Shown here piece after piece: positions 1-8,404 of a stretch of DNA of 64,000 nt. Numbering within the stretch: position 1 is the first letter of the stretch; each line of letters begins with the position of its first letter. The notes under the pieces were generated by a model. That model searched no databases. It was not told the origin of the DNA and saw only the letters and a list, made by a program, of their open reading frames with translations. The translations under genes and the position numbers were made by a program. Origin of the DNA: Vulcanimicrobiota bacterium (lineage in GTDB: Bacteria > Vulcanimicrobiota > Vulcanimicrobiia > Vulcanimicrobiales > Vulcanimicrobiaceae); NCBI GenBank assembly GCA_027306785.1, contig DAHUZB010000007.1, positions 1 to 64,000 of the forward strand, written 5' to 3'.

Positions 1-1
1 C

Positions 2-937
2 CTACGCCTGACGGCGGGTCTCGCGACCGCGCTCCTCGCCGCATCGCTCACCGCGTGCGCGAGCAGCGGTGCGGTTGCGACCGTCAACGGCACGCCGATC
101 AGCAAGGCCGCGTTCGACAGCAAGCTCGAATCGAGCCCCGCCGCGCTCGGAACCCTGCAGCAGATGGTTCGCGAAGAGCTGCTCAACCAGTATGCCAAGC
201 AGAACAACATCACCATCAGCGATGCCGACATTCAAAAAGCCGAAGATCAGCTGAAGGCGAACTTTCCGGCGGGATCCTGGGATCAAATGCTCCAGGCGCG
301 CGGTCTGACCGAAGCCGACGTGCACAACGCGCTGCGCGAGAAGCTCATCATCGACAAGGCCGTCGGTTCGGGCATCAAAGTCTCCGACGCGCAGATCAAG
401 CAGTACTTCGATAAGAACCACGCCGCGTTCGACAAGCCCGAGCAGGTTCGCGCGCGCCACATCCTCGTTGCCGATCTCAAGACGGCGCAGAAGGTCGAAG
501 CCGACCTGAAGGCCGGCAAACACTTTGCGGCCGAAGCCGAAAAGTATTCGATCGATCCGGGCAGCAAGGACAAGGGCGGCGAGCTCGGCTGGTTCCGTCG
601 CGGACAGATGGTTCCGGCGTTCGACAAGGCGGCCTTCTCGCTGCCGATCAAGCAGATCAGCGCGCCGGTGAAGTCGCCGTTCGGCTACCACATCATCGAA
701 GTCGAAGCGCGCCAGCCGGGCGTGAAGGCGACGCTCGCCAACACGCACGACCGCATCGAAGACATGCTGCGCCAGCAGCAGGAAGCGCCGCTGATTCAGC
801 CGTTCCTGATGGGCCTCCAGCAGAAGGCGAACATCCAAGTGACCGATCCGCGCTTCCAGGCCGCGTTCCCGACGCCGGTTCCGGCGCCGTCGGCCGCCGC
901 GACCGCCGCCGCTCCGGCCGCGTCGTCGTCGCCGTAG
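2..937 (+). CDS. PrsA/SurA-like peptidyl-prolyl isomerase lipoprotein (5' end cut by window)
   Basis: Extracytoplasmic protein foldase of the parvulin class. The frame is open from base 2, so the true start lies just outside the window. The visible N-terminus is a hydrophobic signal sequence ending in a lipobox (LTAC, Cys at about visible residue 19), so the mature protein is probably lipid-anchored. Next comes a SurA_N/PrsA-like helical region, then a parvulin domain with the family signatures RARHILV and GGELGWF...MVPAF and a closing FGYHIIEV, then a Pro/Ala-rich tail. The organisation (lipoprotein, N-domain, one rotamase domain) is that of PrsA rather than of two-domain SurA. It precedes mazG on the same strand, but a strong hairpin separates them. 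The family call is firm; substrates are unknown. Confidence 0.9.
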   Translation, partial: LRLTAGLATALLAASLTACASSGAVATVNGTPISKAAFDSKLESSPAALGTLQQMVREELLNQYAKQNNITISDADIQKAEDQLKANFPAGSWDQMLQARGLTEADVHNALREKLIIDKAVGSGIKVSDAQIKQYFDKNHAAFDKPEQVRARHILVADLKTAQKVEADLKAGKHFAAEAEKYSIDPGSKDKGGELGWFRRGQMVPAFDKAAFSLPIKQISAPVKSPFGYHIIEVEARQPGVKATLANTHDRIEDMLRQQQEAPLIQPFLMGLQQKANIQVTDPRFQAAFPTPVPAPSAAATAAAPAASSSP

Positions 938-938
938 T

Positions 939-1019
939 GGATTCGCCTCCGGCGAATCCGTCGCGCTCGGCGCTTCGCGCCGATCCGCACCAGGTGAGGG
1001 AGCCCGAATGGGCTCCCTC
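939..1019 (+). terminator. Hairpin cluster between prsA-like gene and mazG, last one terminator-like
   Basis: Three hairpins follow the foldase stop. GGATTCGCC pairs with GGCGAATCC (939-959), TCGGCGC pairs with GCGCCGA, and GAGGGAGCCC pairs with GGGCTCCCTC around a GAAT loop (996-1019). The last is followed by GTCGTTTC, a weak T-tract. An in-frame ATG at 1008 lies inside the last stem, which argues against it being the mazG start. Confidence 0.55.
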
Positions 1020-1046
1020 GTCGTTTCTCGAAGAGAGCGCGCTACG

Positions 1047-2240
1047 ATGCTGATTCGAATCGTCGGCTTGGGGCCGGGTGATCCCGGCTTTCTCACGCTC
1101 GGGAGCCTCGACGCCCTGCGCGCGTCGAAACGCGCGGTCGCGCTGCTCGCGCCGCCCGACCTCGTGAGAGCGCTTGCCGACGCGGGCGTGGAGGTGCTGC
1201 GCGAACTCGTTCCCGACGCGACGATGCTCGTGCGCGGCGGCAACGACGCGATCGCGCACTTCGTCGCGGCACTCGCGGAGCTCGAAGGCGAGGAACTCGG
1301 CGTCGGCGTGCTCGGAAATCCGCTCTCCGACGTTCCCGGCCTGCCGCCGCTGCTGCGCGCGCTCGAAGCGGCCGGTCACCGCACGCGCCTCGTGCCGGGC
1401 ATGCCCAACGCCACGCTCTCCGCATCGGTCGCCATGCCGCTCGTGCCGCTGCCGCCGCAATCGGCACACTATTCGTGGGACGATCTCGTCGAAGTGATGG
1501 CGCGTCTGCGCGCGGGCTGCCCGTGGGATCGCGAGCAGACGCACCGCACGCTCGTTCCCTATTTGATCGAAGAGACGTACGAGGTCGTCGAAGCGATCGA
1601 AGGCGACGATCCCGACGCGCTCTGCGAAGAGCTCGGCGATCTGCTGCTGCAAATCGTCTTTCACGCGCAGCTCGGCACCGAGATCGGCGCGTTTACCGTC
1701 GCCGACGTGATCGATGCGCTCGCCAACAAGATGGTGCGCCGTCATCCGCACGTCTTCGGCGACGCGGTGATCGAAGACGTCGACTCGCAGTGGCGCAATT
1801 GGGAGAAACTCAAGGCGCAAGAGAAGACCGGGCTCGCGCGCAAGAGCCGTCTCGACGGCATTCCCAAGCATCTCGGCGCGCTGCAGCGCGGCCAGCGCAT
1901 GCAGGAGAAAGCGGCGCGCGTGGGCTTCGACTGGCCCTCGACCGAGGGCGTGCTCGACAAACTGCACGAAGAGCTGGGCGAGCTCGCCGAAGCGCGCCGC
2001 GAGAAGCAGGACGACCCGCACGTACGCGAAGAGCTCGGCGACGTCTTCTTCACGCTCGTGAATCTCTCGCGTGCGCTCGGCATCGACGCCGAAACCGCGA
2101 TGCGCGAGGCGAACGAAAAATTCTACCGGCGCTTCTCGTTCATGGAAGAACGCGCGGCGGCCGACGGCAAAACCCTCTCCGATCTCTCGCTTGACGAACT
2201 CGAGGAACTGTGGCAACTGGCGAAAACGCAGGCAGCGTGA
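1047..2240 (+). CDS. mazG: MazG-family nucleoside triphosphate pyrophosphohydrolase with a half-length tetrapyrrole-methylase-like N-domain (YabN-like)
   Basis: House-cleaning all-alpha NTP pyrophosphohydrolase. The C-terminal part shows the MazG signature [16 protein letters not shown] followed by the metal-binding [11 protein letters not shown] and EELGDLL motifs. A second EELGEL...EELGDVFF set indicates the usual tandem MazG repeat. The first 140 or so residues begin [15 protein letters not shown], the start of a tetrapyrrole (SAM-dependent) methylase fold as in YabN. That domain is only about half its usual 220 residues and runs straight into MazG, so it is probably catalytically dead. 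The start at 1047 is preferred because it begins exactly at the methylase motif; an upstream ATG at 1008 sits in a hairpin. The stop overlaps the next gene's GTG. Confidence 0.93.
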   Translation: MLIRIVGLGPGDPGFLTLGSLDALRASKRAVALLAPPDLVRALADAGVEVLRELVPDATMLVRGGNDAIAHFVAALAELEGEELGVGVLGNPLSDVPGLPPLLRALEAAGHRTRLVPGMPNATLSASVAMPLVPLPPQSAHYSWDDLVEVMARLRAGCPWDREQTHRTLVPYLIEETYEVVEAIEGDDPDALCEELGDLLLQIVFHAQLGTEIGAFTVADVIDALANKMVRRHPHVFGDAVIEDVDSQWRNWEKLKAQEKTGLARKSRLDGIPKHLGALQRGQRMQEKAARVGFDWPSTEGVLDKLHEELGELAEARREKQDDPHVREELGDVFFTLVNLSRALGIDAETAMREANEKFYRRFSFMEERAAADGKTLSDLSLDELEELWQLAKTQAA

Positions 2241-2617
2241 CGAGCCTGATCCGCTTGCGGATGAGCGCGCACGACGCACACTACGGCGGCAATCTCGTCG
2301 ACGGGGCGCGCATGCTCGCGCTCTTCGGCGACGTGGCGACCGAACTGCTCATCAAGCTCGACGGCGACGAGGGCCTTTTCGTCGCCTACGACAAGGTGGA
2401 GTTTCTCGCGCCCGCCTTCGCGGGCGACTATATCGAGGCCGAAGGCCGCATCACGCGCATCGGCAACACCTCGCGCGCGATGGAGTTCGAGGCGCGCAAG
2501 GTGATCGTCGCGCGCACCGACGTGAGCGAGAGCGCCGCCGATTTCCTCGCCGAACCGATCGTCGTCTGCCGCGCGAGCGGAACATGCGTCACGCCGAAGG
2601 ACAAGAAGCGCATCTGA
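2237..2617 (+). CDS. 3-aminobutyryl-CoA ammonia-lyase-like hotdog protein
   Basis: A single hotdog-fold protein of about 126 residues. It closely resembles Kal, the 3-aminobutyryl-CoA ammonia lyase of lysine fermentation, through blocks such as [50 protein letters not shown] and EEPIVVC-like and GTCV.PKDKKR near the C-terminus. In Kal the enzyme removes ammonia from 3-aminobutyryl-CoA to give crotonyl-CoA. No other lysine-fermentation genes (kamA, kdd, kce) are visible, so the physiological substrate is open. Start GTG 2237 overlaps the mazG stop (GTGA), implying translational coupling. Longer in-frame starts exist but would lie inside mazG. Confidence 0.8.
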   Translation: MTSLIRLRMSAHDAHYGGNLVDGARMLALFGDVATELLIKLDGDEGLFVAYDKVEFLAPAFAGDYIEAEGRITRIGNTSRAMEFEARKVIVARTDVSESAADFLAEPIVVCRASGTCVTPKDKKRI

Positions 2618-2698
2618 TCGCGGGTTAGCAGGCGAGGGCGCGCCCGCCAGGCACGTGCGCCCGCGTTGCGAACGTCGAAGGCTCCGGAGGTATCGCGT

Positions 2699-3001
2699 AT
2701 GACCGCAATCACGGTAGCCTATCGCAGCGACGCGAAGATGAATACGGATTACTACTACAGCGCGCACGTGCCGCTGGTGGAGGAGCGCCTCACCTCGCGC
2801 GGGCTGCGCGCGACCGAGGTTCGCAAGATCGTCGGCACGCCGACGGGCGCCGCGGCTCCCTACCAGATCATCACCACGCTCTACTTCGAGAACGCGCTCG
2901 CCTTCAACGATGCGATGGCGACCGACGACGGGCGGGCCGTCCTCGCCGACATTCACAATTTCTACGACGGTATGCCCGACATCATGATCGGCGAGATCTG
3001 A
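2699..3001 (+). CDS. EthD-family (dimeric alpha/beta barrel) protein
   Basis: A small protein of 100 residues with the EthD layout: an N-terminal strand (TAITVAYRSD), the typical YYYSAHVPLVEE segment where the family has its F/Y-x-x-x-H-x-P signature, and a C-terminal strand and helix around the ALAFNDAMA segment. EthD members are small ferredoxin-like dimers, originally found beside the ethyl tert-butyl ether cytochrome P450 system; most have no proven reaction. The ATG at 2699 follows a good ribosome binding site (GGAGG about 8 bases upstream), which decides the start over an upstream ATG at 2666. It lies 81 bases after the Kal-like gene on the same strand. Function is not further assignable. 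Confidence 0.8.
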   Translation: MTAITVAYRSDAKMNTDYYYSAHVPLVEERLTSRGLRATEVRKIVGTPTGAAAPYQIITTLYFENALAFNDAMATDDGRAVLADIHNFYDGMPDIMIGEI

Positions 3002-3010
3002 CGCGCGCGT

Positions 3011-3508
3011 TCAGGTAAGCGCGTCGATCAGTTCGGCGACCGACGGAAAGCGCGAGCGTAACTCTTCGCGCGCACCCATCTCGAAATCCGCGAAGTCGAA
3101 GCCCGGTGCGACGGTCGCTCCGACGAGACCGAAGCGTCCGCCGGGTTGCACCCGTACGCCCTGCCACACGCCGCGCGGCACCACGACCTGCGGCCGTTCA
3201 CCCTTCGCGATGCGCGTTCCGAGCGCGATGCGCTCGCCGCGGCCGTCCGGATGCAATTGCAGCATCTCGAGCGGGTCGCCCGCATAGACGTGCCAGATCT
3301 CGTCGCTGCGGACGCGATGTACACGCGACGGGCTCTCCGCGGTGACCATGAAGTAGATCGCCGTCGAGACCGTGCGCTCGGCGCCGTAGCGATCGATTGC
3401 GATGCGCTCGTCGCTGCGATAGGTCTCGGCGAAGAACCCGCCTTCGGGATGCGGTTGCAGCCCGAGCGCCGCGACGATCGCGGCGATCTCGTCAGGCGAG
3501 CCGCTCAT
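3011..3508 (-). CDS. Cupin_5 (DUF985) family protein
   Basis: A 165-residue cupin of the DUF985 class. Family blocks seen are LQPHPEGGFFAETYRS near the N-terminus, STAIYFMVTAESPSRVHRVRSDEIWHVYAGDPLEM in pieces across the middle, and VVVPRGVWQG later. The final GATVAPGFDFADFEM segment is typical of the family. Cupins bind metal or small sugars; this group is often compared to sugar epimerases, but no activity is established. Its start overlaps the 3' end of the MATE gene by 17 bases, so the two are probably one transcript. Confidence 0.85.
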   Translation of the reverse strand: MSGSPDEIAAIVAALGLQPHPEGGFFAETYRSDERIAIDRYGAERTVSTAIYFMVTAESPSRVHRVRSDEIWHVYAGDPLEMLQLHPDGRGERIALGTRIAKGERPQVVVPRGVWQGVRVQPGGRFGLVGATVAPGFDFADFEMGAREELRSRFPSVAELIDALT

Positions 3509-4877
3509 GCGTCTTCTTCTTCCAGAAGAATTCGTAGTAGCAGAACTGCGCGCAGAGCACGACCATATACGAGATCGGATAGCCCATCCACACGCCCGCG
3601 AGCCCGTACACGTGCATCAGGATGTAAGCGGCCGGAACTTCGACGGCCCAGATCGCGAGGATCGCGTTGATCGTCGGCCAGATCACGTCGCCGCTGCTGC
3701 GCACGACGCCCGAGATGACCGCGCTGTTGCCGTAGAGCAGATATCCCCAGAGCGTGATCATCAGCAACTCGTGCGCGATCTGCAACGTCTGCGCGTCGGT
3801 GATGAACCAGCCGAGGATCGGATAGGCGAAGGCATAGCACGCGCCGATCAGGATGCCGCCGATCGCGTAGCTCAGCCCGACGGCCGAACGGATGACCGCG
3901 CCGAGTTTGTCTTCGCGGCGTGCACCGATGCACTGCGCGCCGAAGATGGAGGCGGCGATGCTCACCGAGATCGCCGGGAACTGCACGTAGCTGACGACCT
4001 GATTGACCGCGCCGTAGGCGGCGGTCGCCCGCGGTCCGTAATGATTGACGAAGCTGATCACCGCGATCTCCGCGAGCGAGACCATGATCGTCTGCAAGCC
4101 GGTCGGAATGCCGATGCGCAGCACGAGCGAGATGATCTTCGGATCGACGAGCATATCGCGCGCCATCTCCGCGTCGAATTTGAGCGGATGATCCTTTGCG
4201 CGCAGGTAGACGAGCAACGCGATGAAGGCGAGCCCGTTGGCGAGAAGACCCGATACGGCGGCGCTCACCACACCGAGACGCGGCAGGCCGAACCATCCCG
4301 CGATCAACATCGGCGTGAAGATCAGGATCAAGATCGTCGAGAAGACCAAGAAGCGCAGCGGCGTCTGCGAGTCGCCCGTTCCGCGCAGAAACGTCGTGTA
4401 GCTGATGTAGGGGAAGATCACCGGAAAGGTGAGGAACACGACGCGCGTGTACGCATCGGAGAGCGGCAGTACCGAGGCGGGCGTGCCGAGCGCCTGCAGC
4501 ATCATCGGCGAGAAGACGAGTCCGATCGCGCCGACCAGAATCGCGAAGATCATCGTCGCGCCGAGCACCGTGCCCGCCACCTTCTTCACGCGGTGCATGT
4601 CGCCCGCGCCGTAGGCCTGGCCGATGAGCACGGTGCTTCCGCTCGCGATCCCGATCAAAAACGAAAAGAGCAGAAAGATCACGGGAAAGACGGCGGAGAC
4701 GGCGGCGAGCGCGTCGACGCCGATCATGCGTCCGAGAAAAACGTAGGTGAAGGTCTGCGACGCGGACTGCAAGATATTGGCGATCATCAGCGGGATCAAA
4801 AAGATCAGCAGAATTCGCCACATCGGCCGCGATTCGTCGAAGACGTTGACGTTGGGACGCCGTGCTGCCTGTGCCAC
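3492..4877 (-). CDS. MATE-family multidrug/sodium antiporter
   Basis: A 461-residue integral membrane protein with about 12 predicted helices in two homologous halves, the standard size for MATE exporters. The first helix segment (ILLIFLIPLMIANILQS) and family-type segments such as VFLGRMIGVDALAAVSAVFP, GSTVLIGQAYGAGD and YISYTTFLRGTGDSQTP support the call. MATE pumps expel cationic drugs or metabolites in exchange for Na+ or H+. The start is GTG at 4877; an internal ATG some 19 codons later is an alternative. Upstream it faces rqcP, and the two promoters must overlap in about 35 bases. The downstream cupin overlaps it. Confidence 0.93.
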   Translation of the reverse strand: MAQAARRPNVNVFDESRPMWRILLIFLIPLMIANILQSASQTFTYVFLGRMIGVDALAAVSAVFPVIFLLFSFLIGIASGSTVLIGQAYGAGDMHRVKKVAGTVLGATMIFAILVGAIGLVFSPMMLQALGTPASVLPLSDAYTRVVFLTFPVIFPYISYTTFLRGTGDSQTPLRFLVFSTILILIFTPMLIAGWFGLPRLGVVSAAVSGLLANGLAFIALLVYLRAKDHPLKFDAEMARDMLVDPKIISLVLRIGIPTGLQTIMVSLAEIAVISFVNHYGPRATAAYGAVNQVVSYVQFPAISVSIAASIFGAQCIGARREDKLGAVIRSAVGLSYAIGGILIGACYAFAYPILGWFITDAQTLQIAHELLMITLWGYLLYGNSAVISGVVRSSGDVIWPTINAILAIWAVEVPAAYILMHVYGLAGVWMGYPISYMVVLCAQFCYYEFFWKKKTHERLA

Positions 4878-4897
4878 CGCCGGTGGTTCCCGCAGCG

Positions 4898-4912
4898 TGG
4901 TATGCTCTCCCG
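4898..4912 (+). promoter_or_regulatory. Extended -10 promoter directly before rqcP (leaderless arrangement)
   Basis: TGG followed by TATGCT at 4901-4906 looks like an extended -10 box. Only six bases (CTCCCG) separate it from the GTG start of rqcP, so transcription would begin at or next to the start codon. There is no Shine-Dalgarno sequence. The same spacing recurs before the phosphoketolase, TetR and NHL-lipoprotein genes. Confidence 0.5.
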
Positions 4913-5188
4913 GTGAGGCTCGACAAATTCATGAAGGTGGCTCGCCTCTCGAAGCGGCGCACCGAGGCGCACGAGGCGCTCGAACACGGCCGGATCACCA
5001 AAGACGACAAGCCGCTCAAGCCGGCGTATCAGGTGAAGCCCGGCGACATCCTCGTGATTCATTACGCGACGCGCTACGTGACCGTGCGCGTGCGCGAGGT
5101 GCCGTTGCGCATGACGCCGGGCGTGAAAGCCGCCGACCTCTACGAGATCATCGAGACGCGGCGCGACGATCCCGCGGAGTGGGTGTAG
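4913..5188 (+). CDS. rqcP: RqcP/HslR-type S4 RNA-binding protein
   Basis: A 91-residue S4-domain protein starting MRLDKFMKVARLSKRRTEA, which matches the RqcP (YabO) signature. RqcP binds 50S subunits blocked by peptidyl-tRNA and works with RqcH to add alanine tails during ribosome quality control. The start is set at GTG 4913, where homology begins; the upstream in-frame residues look like non-coding sequence rich in prolines. The S4 core covers residues 1-60, with a basic strand (VIHYATRYVTVRVREV) after it. whiA follows 13 bases after its stop. Confidence 0.88.
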   Translation: MRLDKFMKVARLSKRRTEAHEALEHGRITKDDKPLKPAYQVKPGDILVIHYATRYVTVRVREVPLRMTPGVKAADLYEIIETRRDDPAEWV

Positions 5189-5201
5189 CAGCGCCGTCAT
5201 C

Positions 5202-6086
5202 ATGGCATCCTCGATCTCCGCCGATACGAAGGACGCGCTGACGCGCGAATCGCCGCAAACCCCGCACTGCCGCGCCGCGTTGCTGGGCGGGCTCGCGCTC
5301 TACGGCGCAAGCGGCGAGCACGCAAACTTCATCACGCACCGCAACTCGATCGCGCGCCTCTTCTGGTCGCTGCTCGACGATCGCAAGCAGCATCCGATCC
5401 AGACCCGCGCCGCGACGCGGCTCGCGCATCTGCCCACCTTCGCGATCGAGATTCCCGCCGCGCTCCGCGGCCTGCCCCCCAAGCCCGCCCACAAGTGCGA
5501 CCGACTGATGGAGATCCGCGCCGCGTTCTTGGCCTGCGGTTCGCTCGCGGCCGGGGCCCACGGCTACCACTTGGAGTTCGTGGTGCCCGACGAAGCGCTC
5601 GCCGAGCGCCTGACCTGGATGCTGCGCAGCACCGGGCGCTCGCCCAAGCGCACGATGCGCAAGAAGCGCCACGTACTCTACTACAAGGACTTCGAGGCGA
5701 TCGTCGACGTGCTCACCGTCATCGGCGCCTTCGGCGCGGTGCTCCACCTCGAAGACGTGCGGGCGTTGCGGGAGACCAAGAACCGCATCCATCGCCTGGT
5801 CAACACCGAGGCGGCCAACCTGGAGCGCGCGGCGGCCGCCGCCGCGGCCCAGCGGGGCGTGATCGAGTACCTGGAGAGCGCCTACGGCCTGGCCCAGCTC
5901 ACGCCCGCGCTCCGCGAGATCGCCGAGCTGCGCCTGGCCCACCCCGACGAGTCGCTCGCCGAGCTCGGCGCTCGCTGCAGCCCCCCGATCTCGAAGCCCA
6001 CCGCCTCGAGCCGCCTGAGCGCCTTGGCTCGCTTGGCCGGTCAGCTGCGCTCGGGAAGGGGCTCGGGCAAGGTGCCCGGTACCTAA
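5202..6086 (+). CDS. whiA: WhiA-family DNA-binding regulator
   Basis: A 294-residue protein with the WhiA architecture: an N-terminal LAGLIDADG-like half (CRAALLGGLALYGASGE, a family start), a middle segment CNRxxNxxxAN-like (TKNRIHRLVNTEAANLERA) and a C-terminal helix-turn-helix (LREIAELRLAHPDESLAELG). In Actinobacteria WhiA drives sporulation septation; in Firmicutes it affects division and chromosome segregation. The last helix reads SPPISKPTASSRLSAL where the family usually has SxLSKSGVNHRLRKL, so the recognition helix is divergent. It follows rqcP closely and precedes gap; the usual partners rapZ and yvcK are not in the window. Confidence 0.9.
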   Translation: MASSISADTKDALTRESPQTPHCRAALLGGLALYGASGEHANFITHRNSIARLFWSLLDDRKQHPIQTRAATRLAHLPTFAIEIPAALRGLPPKPAHKCDRLMEIRAAFLACGSLAAGAHGYHLEFVVPDEALAERLTWMLRSTGRSPKRTMRKKRHVLYYKDFEAIVDVLTVIGAFGAVLHLEDVRALRETKNRIHRLVNTEAANLERAAAAAAAQRGVIEYLESAYGLAQLTPALREIAELRLAHPDESLAELGARCSPPISKPTASSRLSALARLAGQLRSGRGSGKVPGT

Positions 6087-6123
6087 ACCACTTCGCACCC
6101 ACCCCACCCTCTCGGAGAGCACC

Positions 6124-7137
6124 ATGCGGATCGGGATCAACGGCTTCGGCCGAATCGGACGGAACTTCGCGAAAGCGCTGATCGAGCGCCATCCGAATGT
6201 CGAGATCGTGGCCGTCAACGATCTCACGAGTGCCGCGGAATGCGCGCACCTCTTCAAGTACGACAGCAACTACGGTCCCTATTCGGGCAGCGTCTCGGCG
6301 GACGGCGACACGATCGTCGTCGATAAGCGCCGCATCAAGGTGCTGGCCGAACGCGACCCGGCGAAGCTGCCGTGGAAAGACCTCGGCGTCGATGTCGTGA
6401 TCGAATCGACCGGCCTCTTCACCGACGCCGCGAAGGCGCGCGCCCACGTCGACGGCGGCGGCGCGAAGAAAGTCATCATCTCGGCGCCGGCCAAAGGCGA
6501 AGACGTGACCGTGGTGCTCGGCGTCAACGAGAACGCCTACGATCCCGAGAAGCACACGATCATCTCGAACGCGTCGTGCACGACCAACTGTCTTGCGACC
6601 GCGGTGAAGCCGATCGTCGATCATCTCGGCTGGGTCAAGGGCTTCATGACCACGATCCACTCGTACACGAACGATCAGAACATCCTCGACGCGCCGCACA
6701 AAGACATCCGCCGCGCGCGCAACGCCGCGACCAACATCGTTCCCACCAGCTCCGGCGCCGCGAAAGCGCTCTACCTCACGATCCCCGAGGTGAAGGGCAA
6801 CTTCGACGGCTTCGCGCTGCGCGTGCCGACGCCGACCGTCTCGATGGTCTACCTGGTCGCGCAAGTCAAACGCGAGACGACGCGCGACGAAGTCAACGCC
6901 TTCCTGCGCAAGGAAGCCGACGGCGCGCTCAAGCCCTACGTGCAGTACACCGAGGAGGAGCTGGTCTCGAGCGACTTCAAGCGCTCGCCCTTCAGCTCGA
7001 TCATCGACGCGAAGCTCACCCAGGTCAACGGCGATCTCGTGCAGATCTGCGCGTGGTACGACAACGAGTGGGGCTACTCGTGCCGCCTTGCCGATCTGAC
7101 CGCCATGGTGCTGGACAAGATTCCGGCCAAGGCCTGA
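6124..7137 (+). CDS. gap: Glyceraldehyde-3-phosphate dehydrogenase
   Basis: A 337-residue type I phosphorylating GAPDH: glyceraldehyde 3-phosphate plus NAD+ and phosphate to 1,3-bisphosphoglycerate. The Rossmann start is INGFGRIGRNF, the dinucleotide-selecting Asp follows in VAVNDLT, and the active-site motif is SNASCTTNC with the nucleophilic Cys at residue 152. The terminal WYDNEWGYSCR block is canonical. A good ribosome binding site (GGAGAG) precedes ATG 6124. It heads a glycolytic run gap-pgk-tpiA-gpmI, but a strong terminator separates it from pgk, which would make gap levels higher than those of the genes behind it. Confidence 0.98.
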   Translation: MRIGINGFGRIGRNFAKALIERHPNVEIVAVNDLTSAAECAHLFKYDSNYGPYSGSVSADGDTIVVDKRRIKVLAERDPAKLPWKDLGVDVVIESTGLFTDAAKARAHVDGGGAKKVIISAPAKGEDVTVVLGVNENAYDPEKHTIISNASCTTNCLATAVKPIVDHLGWVKGFMTTIHSYTNDQNILDAPHKDIRRARNAATNIVPTSSGAAKALYLTIPEVKGNFDGFALRVPTPTVSMVYLVAQVKRETTRDEVNAFLRKEADGALKPYVQYTEEELVSSDFKRSPFSSIIDAKLTQVNGDLVQICAWYDNEWGYSCRLADLTAMVLDKIPAKA

Positions 7138-7160
7138 TCCTTCGCATTCACTCACCCCTG

Positions 7161-7191
7161 CGCCGAGCGGCACGACCGCTCGGCGCTTTTT
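7161..7191 (+). terminator. Rho-independent terminator between gap and pgk
   Basis: A perfect 10-bp stem, CGCCGAGCGG with CCGCTCGGCG, around a CACGA loop is followed directly by CTTTTT. It lies 24 bases after the gap stop and 15 before pgk. It probably ends most gap transcripts and lets some read through. Confidence 0.9.
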
Positions 7192-7205
7192 ACGGATAGC
7201 GCAGC

Positions 7206-8387
7206 ATGCAGTTTCGAACCATCGACGATCTCGACGTCCGCGGCAAACGCATCCTCGTCCGCGAAGACCTCAACGTTCCCATGAAGGACGGCGCCATTGC
7301 CGATTACACGCGGGTGGATGCGGCGATTCCCACGCTGCGCCGTTTGATCGAGCGCGGAGCGAAGGTGATCGTGATGTCGCATCTCGGTCGCCCCGACGGC
7401 AGCGTGAACCCGAAGTACTCGCTGCGTCCGCTCGTCGCGGCGCTGGCCGAACGCCTGCACGTACCGGTCGCGTTCGCGCACGACTGCATCGGCGCACCCG
7501 CGCGCGAAGCGGCCGCCGCCCTGCGCGACGGCGAGGTGCTGCTGCTCGAAAACGTGCGCTTCCACAAAGAAGAGGAAGCGAACGATCCGACGTTCGCGCG
7601 CGAACTCGCCGCGCTCGGCGATCTCTACGTGAACGACGCCTTCGGCACCGCGCACCGCGCGCACGCTTCGACCGAGGGCGTGGCGCATCTGCTGCCGAGC
7701 GCCGCGGGGCTGCTGATGCAGGCCGAGCTCTCCGCGCTCGCCGCACTCACCGTCGCGCCCGCACATCCGTACGTGTGCGTGATCGGCGGCGCCAAGGTCA
7801 AAGACAAAGTCGGCGTCTTCTTCAATCTCATGGAACGCGTCGATGCGTTCTGCATCGGCGGCGGCATGGCCAACACGTTTCTCGCCGCGCAAGGCGTGAA
7901 CGTCGGCGCGTCGCTACGCGACGACGATCTCGGCCCGGCGCGCGATATTCTCACCCGCGCCGCCGAGAAGGGCGTCACGCTGCATCTTCCGGTCGATGCC
8001 GTCGTCTCGACCGCGTTCGACAACGATGCGGGCGCGCACGTCGTCGCGATCGCACGGATCGGCGATGAGATGATCCTCGACATCGGTCCCGCGACCGCGC
8101 AGACCTACGCGCAGGCGATCGAGGCGGCGAAGACCGTCGTCTTCAACGGACCGATGGGCGTCTATGAAAAGCCCGCGTATCAGGGCGGCACCAAGGTCGT
8201 CGGCGAAGCGATCGCGCGCGCAACGGCGCACGGCGCGACGAGCGTGGTCGGCGGCGGCGACGCGGCGGCAGCGGCGCACATGCTCGGCTTTGCCGCGCAG
8301 ATGACGCACGTCTCGACCGGCGGCGGCGCCACGCTCGAATTTTTGGAAGGCAAGACGCTACCCGGCGTCGCCGCGCTCGCACGCTAG
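7206..8387 (+). CDS. pgk: Phosphoglycerate kinase
   Basis: A 393-residue two-domain kinase transferring phosphate from 1,3-bisphosphoglycerate to ADP. Seen: the N-terminal substrate block (RVDLNVP-like [11 protein letters not shown]), HLGRPDG, the hinge and ADP region [22 protein letters not shown] and the final GGGDAAAA...[13 protein letters not shown] motif. Length matches the family. It sits 14 bases downstream of the gap terminator and 17 bases before tpiA, so pgk-tpiA-gpmI-punA form one tight unit. Confidence 0.98.
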   Translation: MQFRTIDDLDVRGKRILVREDLNVPMKDGAIADYTRVDAAIPTLRRLIERGAKVIVMSHLGRPDGSVNPKYSLRPLVAALAERLHVPVAFAHDCIGAPAREAAAALRDGEVLLLENVRFHKEEEANDPTFARELAALGDLYVNDAFGTAHRAHASTEGVAHLLPSAAGLLMQAELSALAALTVAPAHPYVCVIGGAKVKDKVGVFFNLMERVDAFCIGGGMANTFLAAQGVNVGASLRDDDLGPARDILTRAAEKGVTLHLPVDAVVSTAFDNDAGAHVVAIARIGDEMILDIGPATAQTYAQAIEAAKTVVFNGPMGVYEKPAYQGGTKVVGEAIARATAHGATSVVGGGDAAAAAHMLGFAAQMTHVSTGGGATLEFLEGKTLPGVAALAR

Positions 8388-8404
8388 AAGCGGAGGCTCC
8401 ATCG

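Noticed and set aside
1008-1046. Upstream ATG as the true mazG start
   Set aside because: It lies inside a terminator-like hairpin and gives 13 extra residues unlike the family.
2-2279. Long minus-strand open frames opposite the foldase and mazG genes
   Set aside because: Arg-rich, no motifs, and exactly antisense to clear genes; a consequence of GC-rich third positions.
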